Shown here: piece by piece, positions 9,510 through 18,329 of the stretch | Position numbering within the stretch: the first letter of the stretch is position 1 | Layout of the letters: each line of letters starts with the position of its first letter | DNA from: Ferruginibacter yonginensis | GTDB lineage: Bacteria > Bacteroidota > Bacteroidia > Chitinophagales > Chitinophagaceae | Assembly (NCBI RefSeq): GCF_042651465.1 | Contig: NZ_JBHSCZ010000001.1 | Location: forward strand, 248,001 to 312,000 | Length of the DNA: 64,000 nt | Direction: 5' to 3' | Position numbers and translations under genes: made by a program | Notes under the pieces: generated by a model | The model's input: the letters and a program-made list of their open reading frames with translations, nothing else | Databases searched by the model: none | What the model was told of the DNA's origin: nothing

Positions 9510-12500
9510 ATGCGTAAACGGATTTTATTGTTTACCTTTTTTGTTTTTGCAACTGTATTATCATTTGCACAAACTAAAACCATTAAAGGTAAAGTAACTG
9601 ACGAAAATGGAAACCCTCTCTCTGGTGTTTCAGTACTACAAAAAGGTTCTACCAAAGGAACAAAAACGGATGCTGATGGTAACTACACCATTGAAACCTC
9701 AAACGATGTAAAATCTTTAGTATTTTCATCTGTAGGGCAAAAAAGCGTTACCGAAACAATAGGTAACAAAACTACTATCAACGTTACATTACAATCAAAT
9801 GCAGTAACTGGCGATGAAGTTGTAGTAATTGGTTATCAAACCATCAAACGTAAAGATCTTACCGGTTCTGTATCATCAGTAGGCGCTAAACAAATTAAAG
9901 ATATCCCTGTTAACTCAGCAGCTGAAGCATTAACGGGTCGTTTAGCTGGTGTACAATTAACTTCTACAGAAGGTAAGCCAGGTTCAGAAGTAACCATACG
10001 TGTACGTGGCGGTGGTTCCATTACACAAGATAATGCGCCTTTATACATTGTTGATGGGGTGCAAGTTGAAAATGCACTCAGCGTTTTATCACCTCAAGAT
10101 ATTGAAAGTGTAGATGTACTGAAAGATGCATCAGCTACTGCAATATACGGTGCTCGTGGTAGTAATGGTGTTGTTATAATCACTACAAAAAAAGGTAAAA
10201 ATGGTAAAACAATAATTAGTTATAATGGTTTTTATGGTATTAGACAATTACCTAAAAAATTAAGTGTTTTAGATCCCTACGAATTTGTAAAATACCAATA
10301 CGAACGTAGCAGAAGAACTGCTGATAGTACGAATTTTTTAAGAAATTACGGTACTACTTGGGATACTATAAAGAATTTTCAAAACGTGCCTTTCATTGAT
10401 TGGCAAGACGAAATGTTTGGCAGAAATGCAAAATTTACTAGCCATAATATAAGCGTATCAGGTGGTTCTGCAGCAACACAATTTAATTTTGGTGCAACTT
10501 CAAACAAAGAAGAAGGTGTGCTATTAAACAATGGTTTCGATAGAAAATTATTCAATTTTAGTTTAGATCATCAAGCAAATAACCGTTTAAAAGTGGGGGT
10601 AAGTACTCGTTACAATATTACTACTGTAAATGGTGCAGGTACTTCTGCTGATGGTTCTTCAGCTTCAACAAACCGTTTGCGTCAATCAGTAAAATATCGT
10701 CCGTTATTAATCGGTCAACAAGATATTAATGACTATGACCCTGCTTATGCACAAGAAACAAATGGTAATAGTTTATCATTGGTAAACCCGATAGCTTATA
10801 ATGAATCTGAATATAGAAAAAATAAAACAGAGGTAATTAATATCAGCACTTACGCTACTTTAAAATTAACCAACTTCTTATCATTTAAAACAACATTCGG
10901 TTACGATATTACCAATGGTGCTTTAAATTCATTTGACGATTCATTATCAAACAACTCTCGTTTAAATGGTTCAAATTTACCATTAGCAAGTATTAACACA
11001 ACTAAAAGAATCACCTACAACAACTCAAATGTATTAACATACACAAATGGTAATCAAAAAACTAGTTTTGCAAAACGTAATAATATAACAGCTTTGTTAG
11101 GTCAAGAAATTTATGACCGTACAGATAAATCTCAATACATAGAGGCTCGTTTGTTTCCATCAAATACAAAACCTCAATATGCATTTGCAAATATGAGTTT
11201 AGGTACATCTGTTGTAGGTACGCCTCGTACTTTTGAAGTAACTAGTAGGGTAGCGTCTGCATTCGGACGTATTAATTATTCAAGAGATAATAAATATTTA
11301 TTAACCTTATCTGCACGTTCAGATGGTTCATCAAAATTCTCAAAAGAAAATCGTTACAGCTTCTTCCCATCTGGTTCATTCGCATGGAAAATATCTGAAG
11401 AAAAATTCTTTAGTAAAATCAAATCTGTAGTGAATGATGCTAAATTGAGAGTGAGTTATGGAGAAGCTGGTAACAATAGAATACCTGATTACTTATACGA
11501 AACTGTTTTTGTTACGGGTACTACTTATGGTATTAATAATGCAGGTACTATTGGTTTAATACCACAAACGTTATTAGCAAACCCAGATTTGTTATGGGAA
11601 AAAACAATATCACAAAACCTTGGTTTAGATCTTAGTTTTCTTAATAACAGAATTAATGTAACTATTGATGCTTATAAAAACATTTCAAAAGATTTGTTAT
11701 TATCAGTACAAATACCGGTACAAAGTGGATACACCAATCAAATTCAAAATAAAGGATCAACTCAAAACAAGGGTATTGAATTTCAAGTTGTAGCAACGCC
11801 AATACAAAAGAAAGATTTTACTTGGACAAGTAGCTTCAACATCTCTTACAATAAAAATACCGTTAGAAGTTTAGGCGGTGCAAACTTCTTCTTACAAAAT
11901 TCTGGTTGGGGTTTAAACTCAAACCCTGCTGATTATATTGTAAGAGTAGGCGACCCAGTGGGCTCAATGTATGGTTATGTTACAGATGGTTTTTATACAT
12001 TGGATGACTTTAACTATAACCCAACCACCCAAGTATATACTTTAAAAGCAGGCGTTGCGAATAACCAAGCTGTTACTTCAGTTGCACCGCAGCCAGGTAC
12101 TTTAAAATTTAAAAACTTAAGTGGTGACTCTGTAATTGATGCAACCAACGATAGAACCATTATTGGTAATGCAAACCCTAAATATTTTGGTGGCTTTAAC
12201 CAGCAGTTTACTTACAAAAACTGGGATATGAGTGTGTTTGTTAACTTTCAAGTAGGTAACGATGTTTATAATGCCAACAAATTAGAATTTACTAGTGGGT
12301 ATACACCAAATTCTAATTTACTTTCAATCGTTAAGGACAGGTGGACAAACGTTGACGCTCAGGGTAATTTTGTGAGAGATCCAGCAACATTGGCGGCACT
12401 AAATACAAATGCTAAAATATGGACACCAAGTACAGCCGCTCAATCATTTGTATTACATTCATGGGCAGTTGAAAAAGGCTCTTTCTTAAGAATAAATAAT

Positions 12501-12722
12501 ATTTCATTAGGTTATACTTTACCAGCATCATTTACAAAACGTGCTAGTATTAGTCGTTTCCGTATTTATGGCACAGTGAACAACTTAAAAGTGTTCACTA
12601 ATTACTCTGGTTACGATCCTGAAGTGAGTGCAAGAAGATCATCACCAGTAACACCTGGTGTTGACTATTCAGCATATCCTAAGAGTCGTTCTTATATTGT
12701 TGGTGTAAATGTTAGTTTATAA
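9510..12722 (+). CDS. SusC/RagA-family TonB-dependent outer membrane transporter
   Basis: Imports oligosaccharides, here presumably oligogalacturonides, across the outer membrane using TonB energy. 1070 residues, normal for SusC. The signal peptide ends at FAQ (residue 21). A carboxypeptidase-regulatory-like domain follows (about 24-100, KGKVTDENGNPLSGVSV). The plug starts with GDEVVVIGYQTIKRKDLTGS and contains PLYIVDGVQ and ATAIYGARGSNGVVIITTKKG, and the rest is the 22-strand barrel ending with an aromatic-containing terminal strand. No N-terminal STN signalling domain is present, so it probably does not signal to an anti-sigma factor. This agrees with control by the operator at 9376 instead. 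SusD follows 21 bp later. Confidence 0.96.
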   Translation: MRKRILLFTFFVFATVLSFAQTKTIKGKVTDENGNPLSGVSVLQKGSTKGTKTDADGNYTIETSNDVKSLVFSSVGQKSVTETIGNKTTINVTLQSNAVTGDEVVVIGYQTIKRKDLTGSVSSVGAKQIKDIPVNSAAEALTGRLAGVQLTSTEGKPGSEVTIRVRGGGSITQDNAPLYIVDGVQVENALSVLSPQDIESVDVLKDASATAIYGARGSNGVVIITTKKGKNGKTIISYNGFYGIRQLPKKLSVLDPYEFVKYQYERSRRTADSTNFLRNYGTTWDTIKNFQNVPFIDWQDEMFGRNAKFTSHNISVSGGSAATQFNFGATSNKEEGVLLNNGFDRKLFNFSLDHQANNRLKVGVSTRYNITTVNGAGTSADGSSASTNRLRQSVKYRPLLIGQQDINDYDPAYAQETNGNSLSLVNPIAYNESEYRKNKTEVINISTYATLKLTNFLSFKTTFGYDITNGALNSFDDSLSNNSRLNGSNLPLASINTTKRITYNNSNVLTYTNGNQKTSFAKRNNITALLGQEIYDRTDKSQYIEARLFPSNTKPQYAFANMSLGTSVVGTPRTFEVTSRVASAFGRINYSRDNKYLLTLSARSDGSSKFSKENRYSFFPSGSFAWKISEEKFFSKIKSVVNDAKLRVSYGEAGNNRIPDYLYETVFVTGTTYGINNAGTIGLIPQTLLANPDLLWEKTISQNLGLDLSFLNNRINVTIDAYKNISKDLLLSVQIPVQSGYTNQIQNKGSTQNKGIEFQVVATPIQKKDFTWTSSFNISYNKNTVRSLGGANFFLQNSGWGLNSNPADYIVRVGDPVGSMYGYVTDGFYTLDDFNYNPTTQVYTLKAGVANNQAVTSVAPQPGTLKFKNLSGDSVIDATNDRTIIGNANPKYFGGFNQQFTYKNWDMSVFVNFQVGNDVYNANKLEFTSGYTPNSNLLSIVKDRWTNVDAQGNFVRDPATLAALNTNAKIWTPSTAAQSFVLHSWAVEKGSFLRINNISLGYTLPASFTKRASISRFRIYGTVNNLKVFTNYSGYDPEVSARRSSPVTPGVDYSAYPKSRSYIVGVNVSL

Positions 12723-12743
12723 AACCTATTAAAAAAGTAAAAA

Positions 12744-14522
12744 ATGAAAAATTTCTTTAACAAAAAATTCATCATCGGTGCTTTTGCAATAGCAACTATC
12801 AGCATCGTTTCATGTAAAAAATATTTAGACGTAGCACCTGAATCATACTTTGCACCAGAGCTTACATTCGATAATCCTACCAATGCTTTAAAAGCAATTT
12901 ATGGTACGTATGCTACACTTACAGGCGATAATGGCTACGGTATTCGCTTAAGTATGTACTATACTTTAGATGATGATATTATGATGGGACAAGGTGGTAC
13001 GCCTTACCCTGATGGTGAACGTAGGGATATTGCACATTATAATGTTACACCGGCAAATACGCAATTGTCTGCACCATTTAACCAAATGTATTTAGGTATT
13101 GAAAGAGCCAACTTGTGTATTTATTACATTCCTAAAATGGCACAATACGAAACGGGTAATGCACAAGAAAAGAAAGATTTAAGAAGAATGCATGGTGAGG
13201 CATTAACCTTAAGAGCATTATTGGCTACTGAGTTGATCAGAAACTGGGGTGATGTACCTATGCAATTTGAACCATCGTTTACACAAACTAATTTGTTCAA
13301 ACCGAAAATGAATAGAGATTCTATTTATGACCGCCTTATTGCAGACTTAGCCGTTGCTGAAACCTTAGTACCATGGCGTACAGAAGTACCATCTGATGAG
13401 CGTATTACACAAGGTGCAGTAAGAGGATTAAGAGCTCGTATTGCCTTGTACCGTGGTGGTTATTCACTACGTGTAAACCGTCAAATGGAAAGAGGTAGTA
13501 ATTACTTAACTTATTACACCATTGCAAGAGATGAGTGTGCTGCTATTATGGCTCGTCCGGCTGATCATAAATTAAACCCTAGCTTTCAAGCAGTTTGGAA
13601 AGATAATATTTGCGCCAATAAAATTGAACCAAATGGCGAAGTAATATTTGAAGTTGCCATGGCTGGTGGTAGCAGTGCAACTGGTGATAGTAAATTGGGT
13701 TATTACAATGGCCCTCGTTATAATAGTTTAGGTAATGGTGCCCTAACAATATTGCCTAACTATTTTTATATGTTTGATTCTACAGATGCTCGTAGAGATG
13801 TAACCTGTGCTCCTTACAATATCAATGTTGGTAATACTTATACCGGTCGTTCTGGCGCAACCATTGTTGATGGTAAGTTTAGAAGAGATTGGATTTCTCC
13901 TAATGTATTAACCTCTGCAGCACAATACTTTGGCGTTAACTGGCCAATTTTACGTTTCTCAGATGTATTGTTGATGTTTGCAGAAGCAGAAAACGAAATC
14001 AACCAAGGCCCTACAGCTGCTGCTAAATTGGCTTTTGAAACCGTTCGTAAAAGAGCATTTCCATTGAATGATCCTTTAATTGGTGTTACACCATCAACTT
14101 ATTCAGGCTTTTTTGATGCAATTGTAAAAGAAAGAGCACTTGAGTTAGGCGGCGAAGGTATTCGTAAATACGATTTAATTCGCTGGAACTTATTGGGTAC
14201 AAAAATTAATGAAACAAAAGCATTGTTACCAATAATGGCTAGCAGAACAGGTTTGCCATGGAGCGGTTACCCAGCCAATATGTACTATAATAAATTAGTT
14301 ACTACAGGCTTAGTTTGGGCTGGTTCTTATTACCGTCCTTCAGTAACCCCAACACCACCAACAACTACGTTTACTTCAGTATCATGGTTAGGAAGTGCAA
14401 TTACTACTACAATAATTCCATACTATGCTATTGCATTTACACCTGGTAAAAGCGAATTATTGCCAATTCCTCAATCTGCAAGAGACGCAAACCCAGCTTT
14501 AACACAAGATTACGGTTATTAA
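12744..14522 (+). CDS. SusD/RagB-family glycan-binding lipoprotein
   Basis: Surface lipoprotein that forms the lid of the SusC transporter and binds the glycan. The signal peptide has a lipobox ISIVSC with the lipidated cysteine at residue 24, followed by KKYLDVAPES, the usual start of mature SusD proteins. The TPR-like helical core includes LRRMHGEALTLRALLATEL and the C-terminal part has ARDANPALTQDYGY, both characteristic. The length of 592 is normal. It lies directly behind its SusC partner and before a hairpin terminator, so the pair can be made in excess over the enzymes downstream. Substrate (pectin fragments) is inferred from the neighbours. Confidence 0.95.
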   Translation: MKNFFNKKFIIGAFAIATISIVSCKKYLDVAPESYFAPELTFDNPTNALKAIYGTYATLTGDNGYGIRLSMYYTLDDDIMMGQGGTPYPDGERRDIAHYNVTPANTQLSAPFNQMYLGIERANLCIYYIPKMAQYETGNAQEKKDLRRMHGEALTLRALLATELIRNWGDVPMQFEPSFTQTNLFKPKMNRDSIYDRLIADLAVAETLVPWRTEVPSDERITQGAVRGLRARIALYRGGYSLRVNRQMERGSNYLTYYTIARDECAAIMARPADHKLNPSFQAVWKDNICANKIEPNGEVIFEVAMAGGSSATGDSKLGYYNGPRYNSLGNGALTILPNYFYMFDSTDARRDVTCAPYNINVGNTYTGRSGATIVDGKFRRDWISPNVLTSAAQYFGVNWPILRFSDVLLMFAEAENEINQGPTAAAKLAFETVRKRAFPLNDPLIGVTPSTYSGFFDAIVKERALELGGEGIRKYDLIRWNLLGTKINETKALLPIMASRTGLPWSGYPANMYYNKLVTTGLVWAGSYYRPSVTPTPPTTTFTSVSWLGSAITTTIIPYYAIAFTPGKSELLPIPQSARDANPALTQDYGY

Positions 14523-14548
14523 TACTTTTGATTTTGGTTTAATCTCAA

Positions 14549-14586
14549 CAAGGCTGTTCTTTATTGAAAGACAGCCTTGCTTTTCT
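14549..14586 (+). terminator. Terminator / attenuator after susD
   Basis: CAAGGCTGT (14549-14557) pairs with ACAGCCTTG (14571-14579), followed by a T-rich CTTTTCTT. The pectate lyase gene starts only about 30 bp later and no new promoter box is obvious, so partial readthrough is likely. Confidence 0.7.
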
Positions 14587-14615
14587 TGACCATCGCATCG
14601 TTTAAATTTCTTCCA

Positions 14616-16037
14616 TTGAAAAGCATACCATCTTTAATTCTTTTAACCATATTATTTATCAATAGCCATTGCACACCACAAAATAAGTTGGGTAACATGC
14701 TTAACGATGATGGCCCTGTGGCTTTTCCTGGTGCTGAAGGCTTTGGAAAGTATACAACAGGCGGTAGAGGTGGTAAGGTTTATATTGTTACCAATTTAAA
14801 AGATGATGGTGAAGGGAGCTTTAGAGCAGCGGCTGTAAAAAAAGAAAACAGAGTGATTGTATTTGCAGTGTCGGGCACAATACATCTAAATAGTAAATTA
14901 AATATTGCTGGTAATTGTACCATTGCTGGGCAATCAGCGCCTGGTGATGGCATTTGTTTTGCTGATGCACCAGTGGTATTAGCTGGTAATAATATTATTG
15001 TGCGTTTTGTACGATTTAGAATGGGCGATAAAAATCAAAAAGGTGGTATGGTTGATGGTAATGGAGCAGACGATGCATTTGGTGGTACTAAACGTAAAAA
15101 TATTATTATTGATCATTGTAGTATGAGTTGGAGTACTGATGAAGTATTTAGTGTATACAATGGCGATAGTACTACCTTACAGTGGAACCTCATTGCAGAG
15201 CCATTAAATTATTCATACCATTTTGAAACAGGTGATGCTGATTATGAAAAGCATGGCTATGGTGGCATTTGGGGGGGCAGGCATTTATCTGCTCACCACA
15301 ATTTATTTGCACATTGTAAAAACAGAACACCCCGTTTTGATGGTATCCGTAATATTGATGAAGAGAATGTTGATTTTCGAAATAATGTAATTTATAATTG
15401 GGGCGATAATAACGTCTATGCAGGCGAAGGGGGTACTTATAATATTGTAAATAATTATTACAAGTATGGCCCATCAACGAAAGCAACGGTTAAATTTCGA
15501 ATTGCAAACCCTTATAAAATTGATGGCAAAATACCTTTTGGTAAATTTTATGTAAATGGAAATTATGTTGATGGTTCACCCGAAAATACCCAAGCTAACT
15601 GGAAAGGGGTTGATATGGAAAAAGGTAAACCAGATGATAAGTTGGCTGCTCAAATAACACAGCCATTAGCATTTATGAATGTTACCACTCAAACAGCAAC
15701 AGAAGCTTATCTATACATTTTGAATAATGTTGGTGTCACAGCACCTATAAGAGATACACTTGATGCCAGAATTATTAACGATGTAAAAAATAGAACAGGT
15801 AGGTTTATTGATGTACAAGGCGGTTATGCACATGGCACGGCTTATGAAACTACTTTAAACGCTTGGCCATTGCTGAAACAAGGAAATGTTTTGAAAGATA
15901 CTGATCAAGATGGTATGCCAGATGACTGGGAAATTGCCCATCAATTAAATCCGAATAACGCAGCAGATGCTTCTTATACAAGCACTTCACAACATTATAC
16001 CAATATCGAAATCTACTTAAATAGTTTGGTAAAATAA
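14616..16037 (+). CDS. Exported pectate lyase, family PL1 (TTG start)
   Basis: Second PL1 enzyme of the locus, 473 residues from the start chosen here. No ATG precedes the lyase domain. TTG at 14616 gives MKSIPSLILLTILFINSHC, a good export signal. The cysteine at residue 19 could be lipidated, though His at -1 is unusual for a lipobox. Earlier in-frame TTG codons at 14577 and 14586 overlap the terminator stem and are less likely. The family motifs match the paralogue at 2121: AFPGAEGFGKYTTGGRGG, TIAGQSAPGDG, DHCSMSWSTDE, RTPRFDG and the terminal DTDQDGMPDDWE stretch. It lacks the fibronectin module and T9SS domain, so it is probably periplasmic or membrane-anchored and cuts imported oligomers. 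The esterase gene follows 8 bp later. Confidence 0.9.
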   Translation: MKSIPSLILLTILFINSHCTPQNKLGNMLNDDGPVAFPGAEGFGKYTTGGRGGKVYIVTNLKDDGEGSFRAAAVKKENRVIVFAVSGTIHLNSKLNIAGNCTIAGQSAPGDGICFADAPVVLAGNNIIVRFVRFRMGDKNQKGGMVDGNGADDAFGGTKRKNIIIDHCSMSWSTDEVFSVYNGDSTTLQWNLIAEPLNYSYHFETGDADYEKHGYGGIWGGRHLSAHHNLFAHCKNRTPRFDGIRNIDEENVDFRNNVIYNWGDNNVYAGEGGTYNIVNNYYKYGPSTKATVKFRIANPYKIDGKIPFGKFYVNGNYVDGSPENTQANWKGVDMEKGKPDDKLAAQITQPLAFMNVTTQTATEAYLYILNNVGVTAPIRDTLDARIINDVKNRTGRFIDVQGGYAHGTAYETTLNAWPLLKQGNVLKDTDQDGMPDDWEIAHQLNPNNAADASYTSTSQHYTNIEIYLNSLVK

Positions 16038-16045
16038 TTTACAGT

Positions 16046-16819
16046 ATGATGAATGTATTTTTTTCAAAATCAAGTGTAATGTTACTTTTTTCAATATTCA
16101 TTGCTGTTCAACAGCCACTTGAAAAAAAGAAAATTACCATCTTTATGGCAGGTGATAGTACCATGGCTATTAAAGAAACCAAAGCTTACCCCGAAACAGG
16201 TTGGGGCATGCCTTTTCAATATTTTTTTGATAGTTCTGTTAGCATTGTTAACAAAGCTAAAAATGGCCGAAGTACTAAAACCTTTATCAGCGAAGGTTTA
16301 TGGAGCAGTATCATTGATAATGTAACTGCTGGAGATTATGTTATTATTCAGTTTGGCCATAATGATGAATCAAAAGAAAAAGTAGAACGCTACACCACTC
16401 CGGAAGAATATAAAACCAATATATTAAGGTTCATTAACGAAACTAAAGCAAAAAATGCAACACCTATTTTACTCACACCAGTAAGTAGAAGAAAATTTGA
16501 TAAACAAGGTAATGCTGTGGAAACACATGAAATATATTCAGCCATTGTTCGCAGCATTGCAAAAGAAACCAATGTACTTTTTATTGATGCTGATGAACAA
16601 ACGAAAGCTTTGTATCAATCATTCGGTGAAAAAAATTCGACCTTACTATTTTTACAATTACAACCAGGTGAGCATCCAAATTATCCAGAAGGTAAAAATG
16701 ATAATACCCATTTTAATGAACTTGGAGCTCGTTTAGTGGCGCAACTTATTTTAAAAGCATTGCAAAGTAGTTGTCCTGATATTGCATCAAGAATCATTGT
16801 TCCTGCTCCCAAAAAATAA
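16046..16819 (+). CDS. Rhamnogalacturonan acetylesterase-like SGNH hydrolase, CE12
   Basis: Removes acetyl groups from pectin backbones. 257 residues with an N-terminal export signal. The SGNH blocks are clear: the nucleophile in GDST (S38), the GWG region, NGRST, GHND, and the catalytic pair in DNTHFN (D219, H222), which is typical of CE12 rather than other SGNH families. The start could be either of two adjacent ATG codons (16046 or 16049). It lies between a pectate lyase and a pectinesterase with gaps of 8 and 4 bp, so it is surely co-transcribed. Whether it acts on rhamnogalacturonan or acetylated homogalacturonan is not decidable here. Confidence 0.93.
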   Translation: MMNVFFSKSSVMLLFSIFIAVQQPLEKKKITIFMAGDSTMAIKETKAYPETGWGMPFQYFFDSSVSIVNKAKNGRSTKTFISEGLWSSIIDNVTAGDYVIIQFGHNDESKEKVERYTTPEEYKTNILRFINETKAKNATPILLTPVSRRKFDKQGNAVETHEIYSAIVRSIAKETNVLFIDADEQTKALYQSFGEKNSTLLFLQLQPGEHPNYPEGKNDNTHFNELGARLVAQLILKALQSSCPDIASRIIVPAPKK

Positions 16820-16823
16820 TTTC

Positions 16824-17780
16824 ATGCGATCTATTTCAAAAAAATATGTATTGGTTGTTTTAATAATGGTTAGTAGCATTACCGCATTTGCACAAAAGCA
16901 AATTGTTGTGGCACAAACTGGTAAAGCAGATTTTACAACAGTTCAAGCTGCTTTAGATGCACTGCCTACGCCCAATACAACGCCCATTACCATCTTGGTA
17001 AAAAGAGGTATTTATAAAGAAACCGTAGTGGTAGATAGTAGAAAACAATTTGTGCATTTAATGGGTGAACCTAATGCCGATGTTACCATCACCTACAACA
17101 ACCATGCAGGTACAAAATTACCCAATGGTGATACATTAAACACTTGGACCTGCGCTACTGTTTTTATTTATGCGAATGATTTTAAAGCTACCAATATTCA
17201 TTTTGAAAATAATGCAGGTTTTACAGCCGGACAAGCAGTAGCAGTAAGGGTAGAAAGTAATAGAGTGGCTTTTAAAAACTGCCGATTTACAGGCTTTCAA
17301 GATGTACTTTTTTTGAGTGGCTCGGGTGTAAAGCAATATTTTGAAGACTGTTACATTGAAGGTACTACTGATTTTATTTTTGGTGCAGCTACAGCTGTGT
17401 TTAAAAACTGTCACATTCATTCTAAAAAAAATTCGCATGTAACGGCTGCATCAACCAATAGTATCATACCATTTGGATTTGTGTTTTTTGATTGCAACCT
17501 AACGGCTGATGATAATATCAACAACGTATCATTGGGTAGGCCATGGAGCCCCACTGCAAGTGTAACTTATATTAATTGCACTTTGGGTAAACACATTAAT
17601 CCTGATGGTTGGAACAACTGGAAAAACCCTAGCAATGAAGCAACGGCAAGGTATGCCGAATACAATAGCAAAGGTATAGGTGCTAGTGCTGCCACAAGGG
17701 TAAAATGGAGCAAACAATTAAATGATGAAGAGGTTAAAAAATTTACATTAAATAATATTTTAGGTGATTGGCAACCTTAA
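16824..17780 (+). CDS. Pectinesterase, CE8, compact form
   Basis: 318 residues, a normal size for CE8. The start at 16824 is four bases after the previous stop and begins a signal peptide ending TAFAQ; an in-frame ATG at 16782 would lie inside the upstream gene. The domain has GKADFTTVQAALD, QAVAV, QDV with the acid D160, the nucleophile in DFIFG (D183) and LGRPW (R about 239), so it should be active. No T9SS domain, so it is probably periplasmic and trims methyl groups from imported oligomers, complementing the secreted giant paralogue at 4648. Confidence 0.95.
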   Translation: MRSISKKYVLVVLIMVSSITAFAQKQIVVAQTGKADFTTVQAALDALPTPNTTPITILVKRGIYKETVVVDSRKQFVHLMGEPNADVTITYNNHAGTKLPNGDTLNTWTCATVFIYANDFKATNIHFENNAGFTAGQAVAVRVESNRVAFKNCRFTGFQDVLFLSGSGVKQYFEDCYIEGTTDFIFGAATAVFKNCHIHSKKNSHVTAASTNSIIPFGFVFFDCNLTADDNINNVSLGRPWSPTASVTYINCTLGKHINPDGWNNWKNPSNEATARYAEYNSKGIGASAATRVKWSKQLNDEEVKKFTLNNILGDWQP

Positions 17781-17789
17781 TTTTTGTGT

Positions 17790-18224
17790 ATGAAACAAAA
17801 ACAGATTATAATAATTTTTTTATGCCTCATGAGTGTGCAAAGTGTAATAGCACAATCAAAAGCATATAAAGCTGTAGCAAAAGCAACAGAACAATTAAGG
17901 GTTGCTATGCTCAATGCTGATAGTGCAACATTAGTGCATCTTACCAGCGATTCATTATCATACGGTCACTCAGGTGGTGGTATTGATAACAAAGCCACAT
18001 TTGTAAAAAAACTACTTACAGGTGCAACTGATTTTACAACGTTGGATATTACCCAACAGCAAATTGTAATTGTGAATAATACAGCAATAGTTCGTCACCA
18101 ATTATTTGCCAATACCAACGATAATGGCAAACCAGGAACCGTAAAGTTAGCAGTAATGCAAGTGTGGGTAAAGCAAGGTAAACAGTGGCAATTTGTGGGT
18201 AGACAAGCAATTAAATTACAGTAA
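17790..18224 (+). CDS. Exported SnoaL/DUF4440-like small protein
   Basis: 144 residues. ATG at 17790 starts a signal peptide ending VIAQ; an in-frame TTG at 17784 is less likely. The mature part looks like an NTF2-fold SnoaL/DUF4440 domain: a helix with AMLNADSATLVHLTSDSL, then strands with VNNTAIVRHQL and ending VWVKQGKQWQFVGRQAIKL. Such domains bind small ligands or act as scaffolds, and some are enzymes; no specific activity can be assigned. It is the last gene of the susC block, 9 bp after the pectinesterase, so it is likely induced with pectin genes. Its job there is unknown. Confidence 0.8.
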   Translation: MKQKQIIIIFLCLMSVQSVIAQSKAYKAVAKATEQLRVAMLNADSATLVHLTSDSLSYGHSGGGIDNKATFVKKLLTGATDFTTLDITQQQIVIVNNTAIVRHQLFANTNDNGKPGTVKLAVMQVWVKQGKQWQFVGRQAIKLQ

Positions 18225-18236
18225 TTTTTTTGCAAT

Positions 18237-18260
18237 ATCGTTCCCGATAACGATTGCATA
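18237..18260 (+). promoter_or_regulatory. Operator-like palindrome, site 3 of 3
   Basis: Perfect arms ATCGTT (18237-18242) and AACGAT (18249-18254) flank CCCGAT, which is the reverse complement of the ATCGGG centre of the other two sites. The trailing TGCATA keeps the same orientation as their TGCGTA. It lies 75 bp before the polygalacturonase start. A run TAATTTTTTTGC just upstream resembles a -7 box but does not match TAnnTTTG exactly. Confidence 0.8.
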
Positions 18261-18329
18261 AATAAACATTTTAAAAAGAATAACATTACAATTTTTAACC
18301 ACTAAAATTGTAACATAACAAATAAAATT

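Noticed and set aside
9510..12722. SusC considered as a FecA-like signalling transporter
   Set aside because: No STN domain at the N-terminus and no sigma/anti-sigma genes in the locus.
15190..15486. Minus-strand frame of 98 codons inside the second pectate lyase
   Set aside because: Composition is rich in His and Tyr as expected for the antisense of a Gly/Asn-rich beta-helix gene; no family match.
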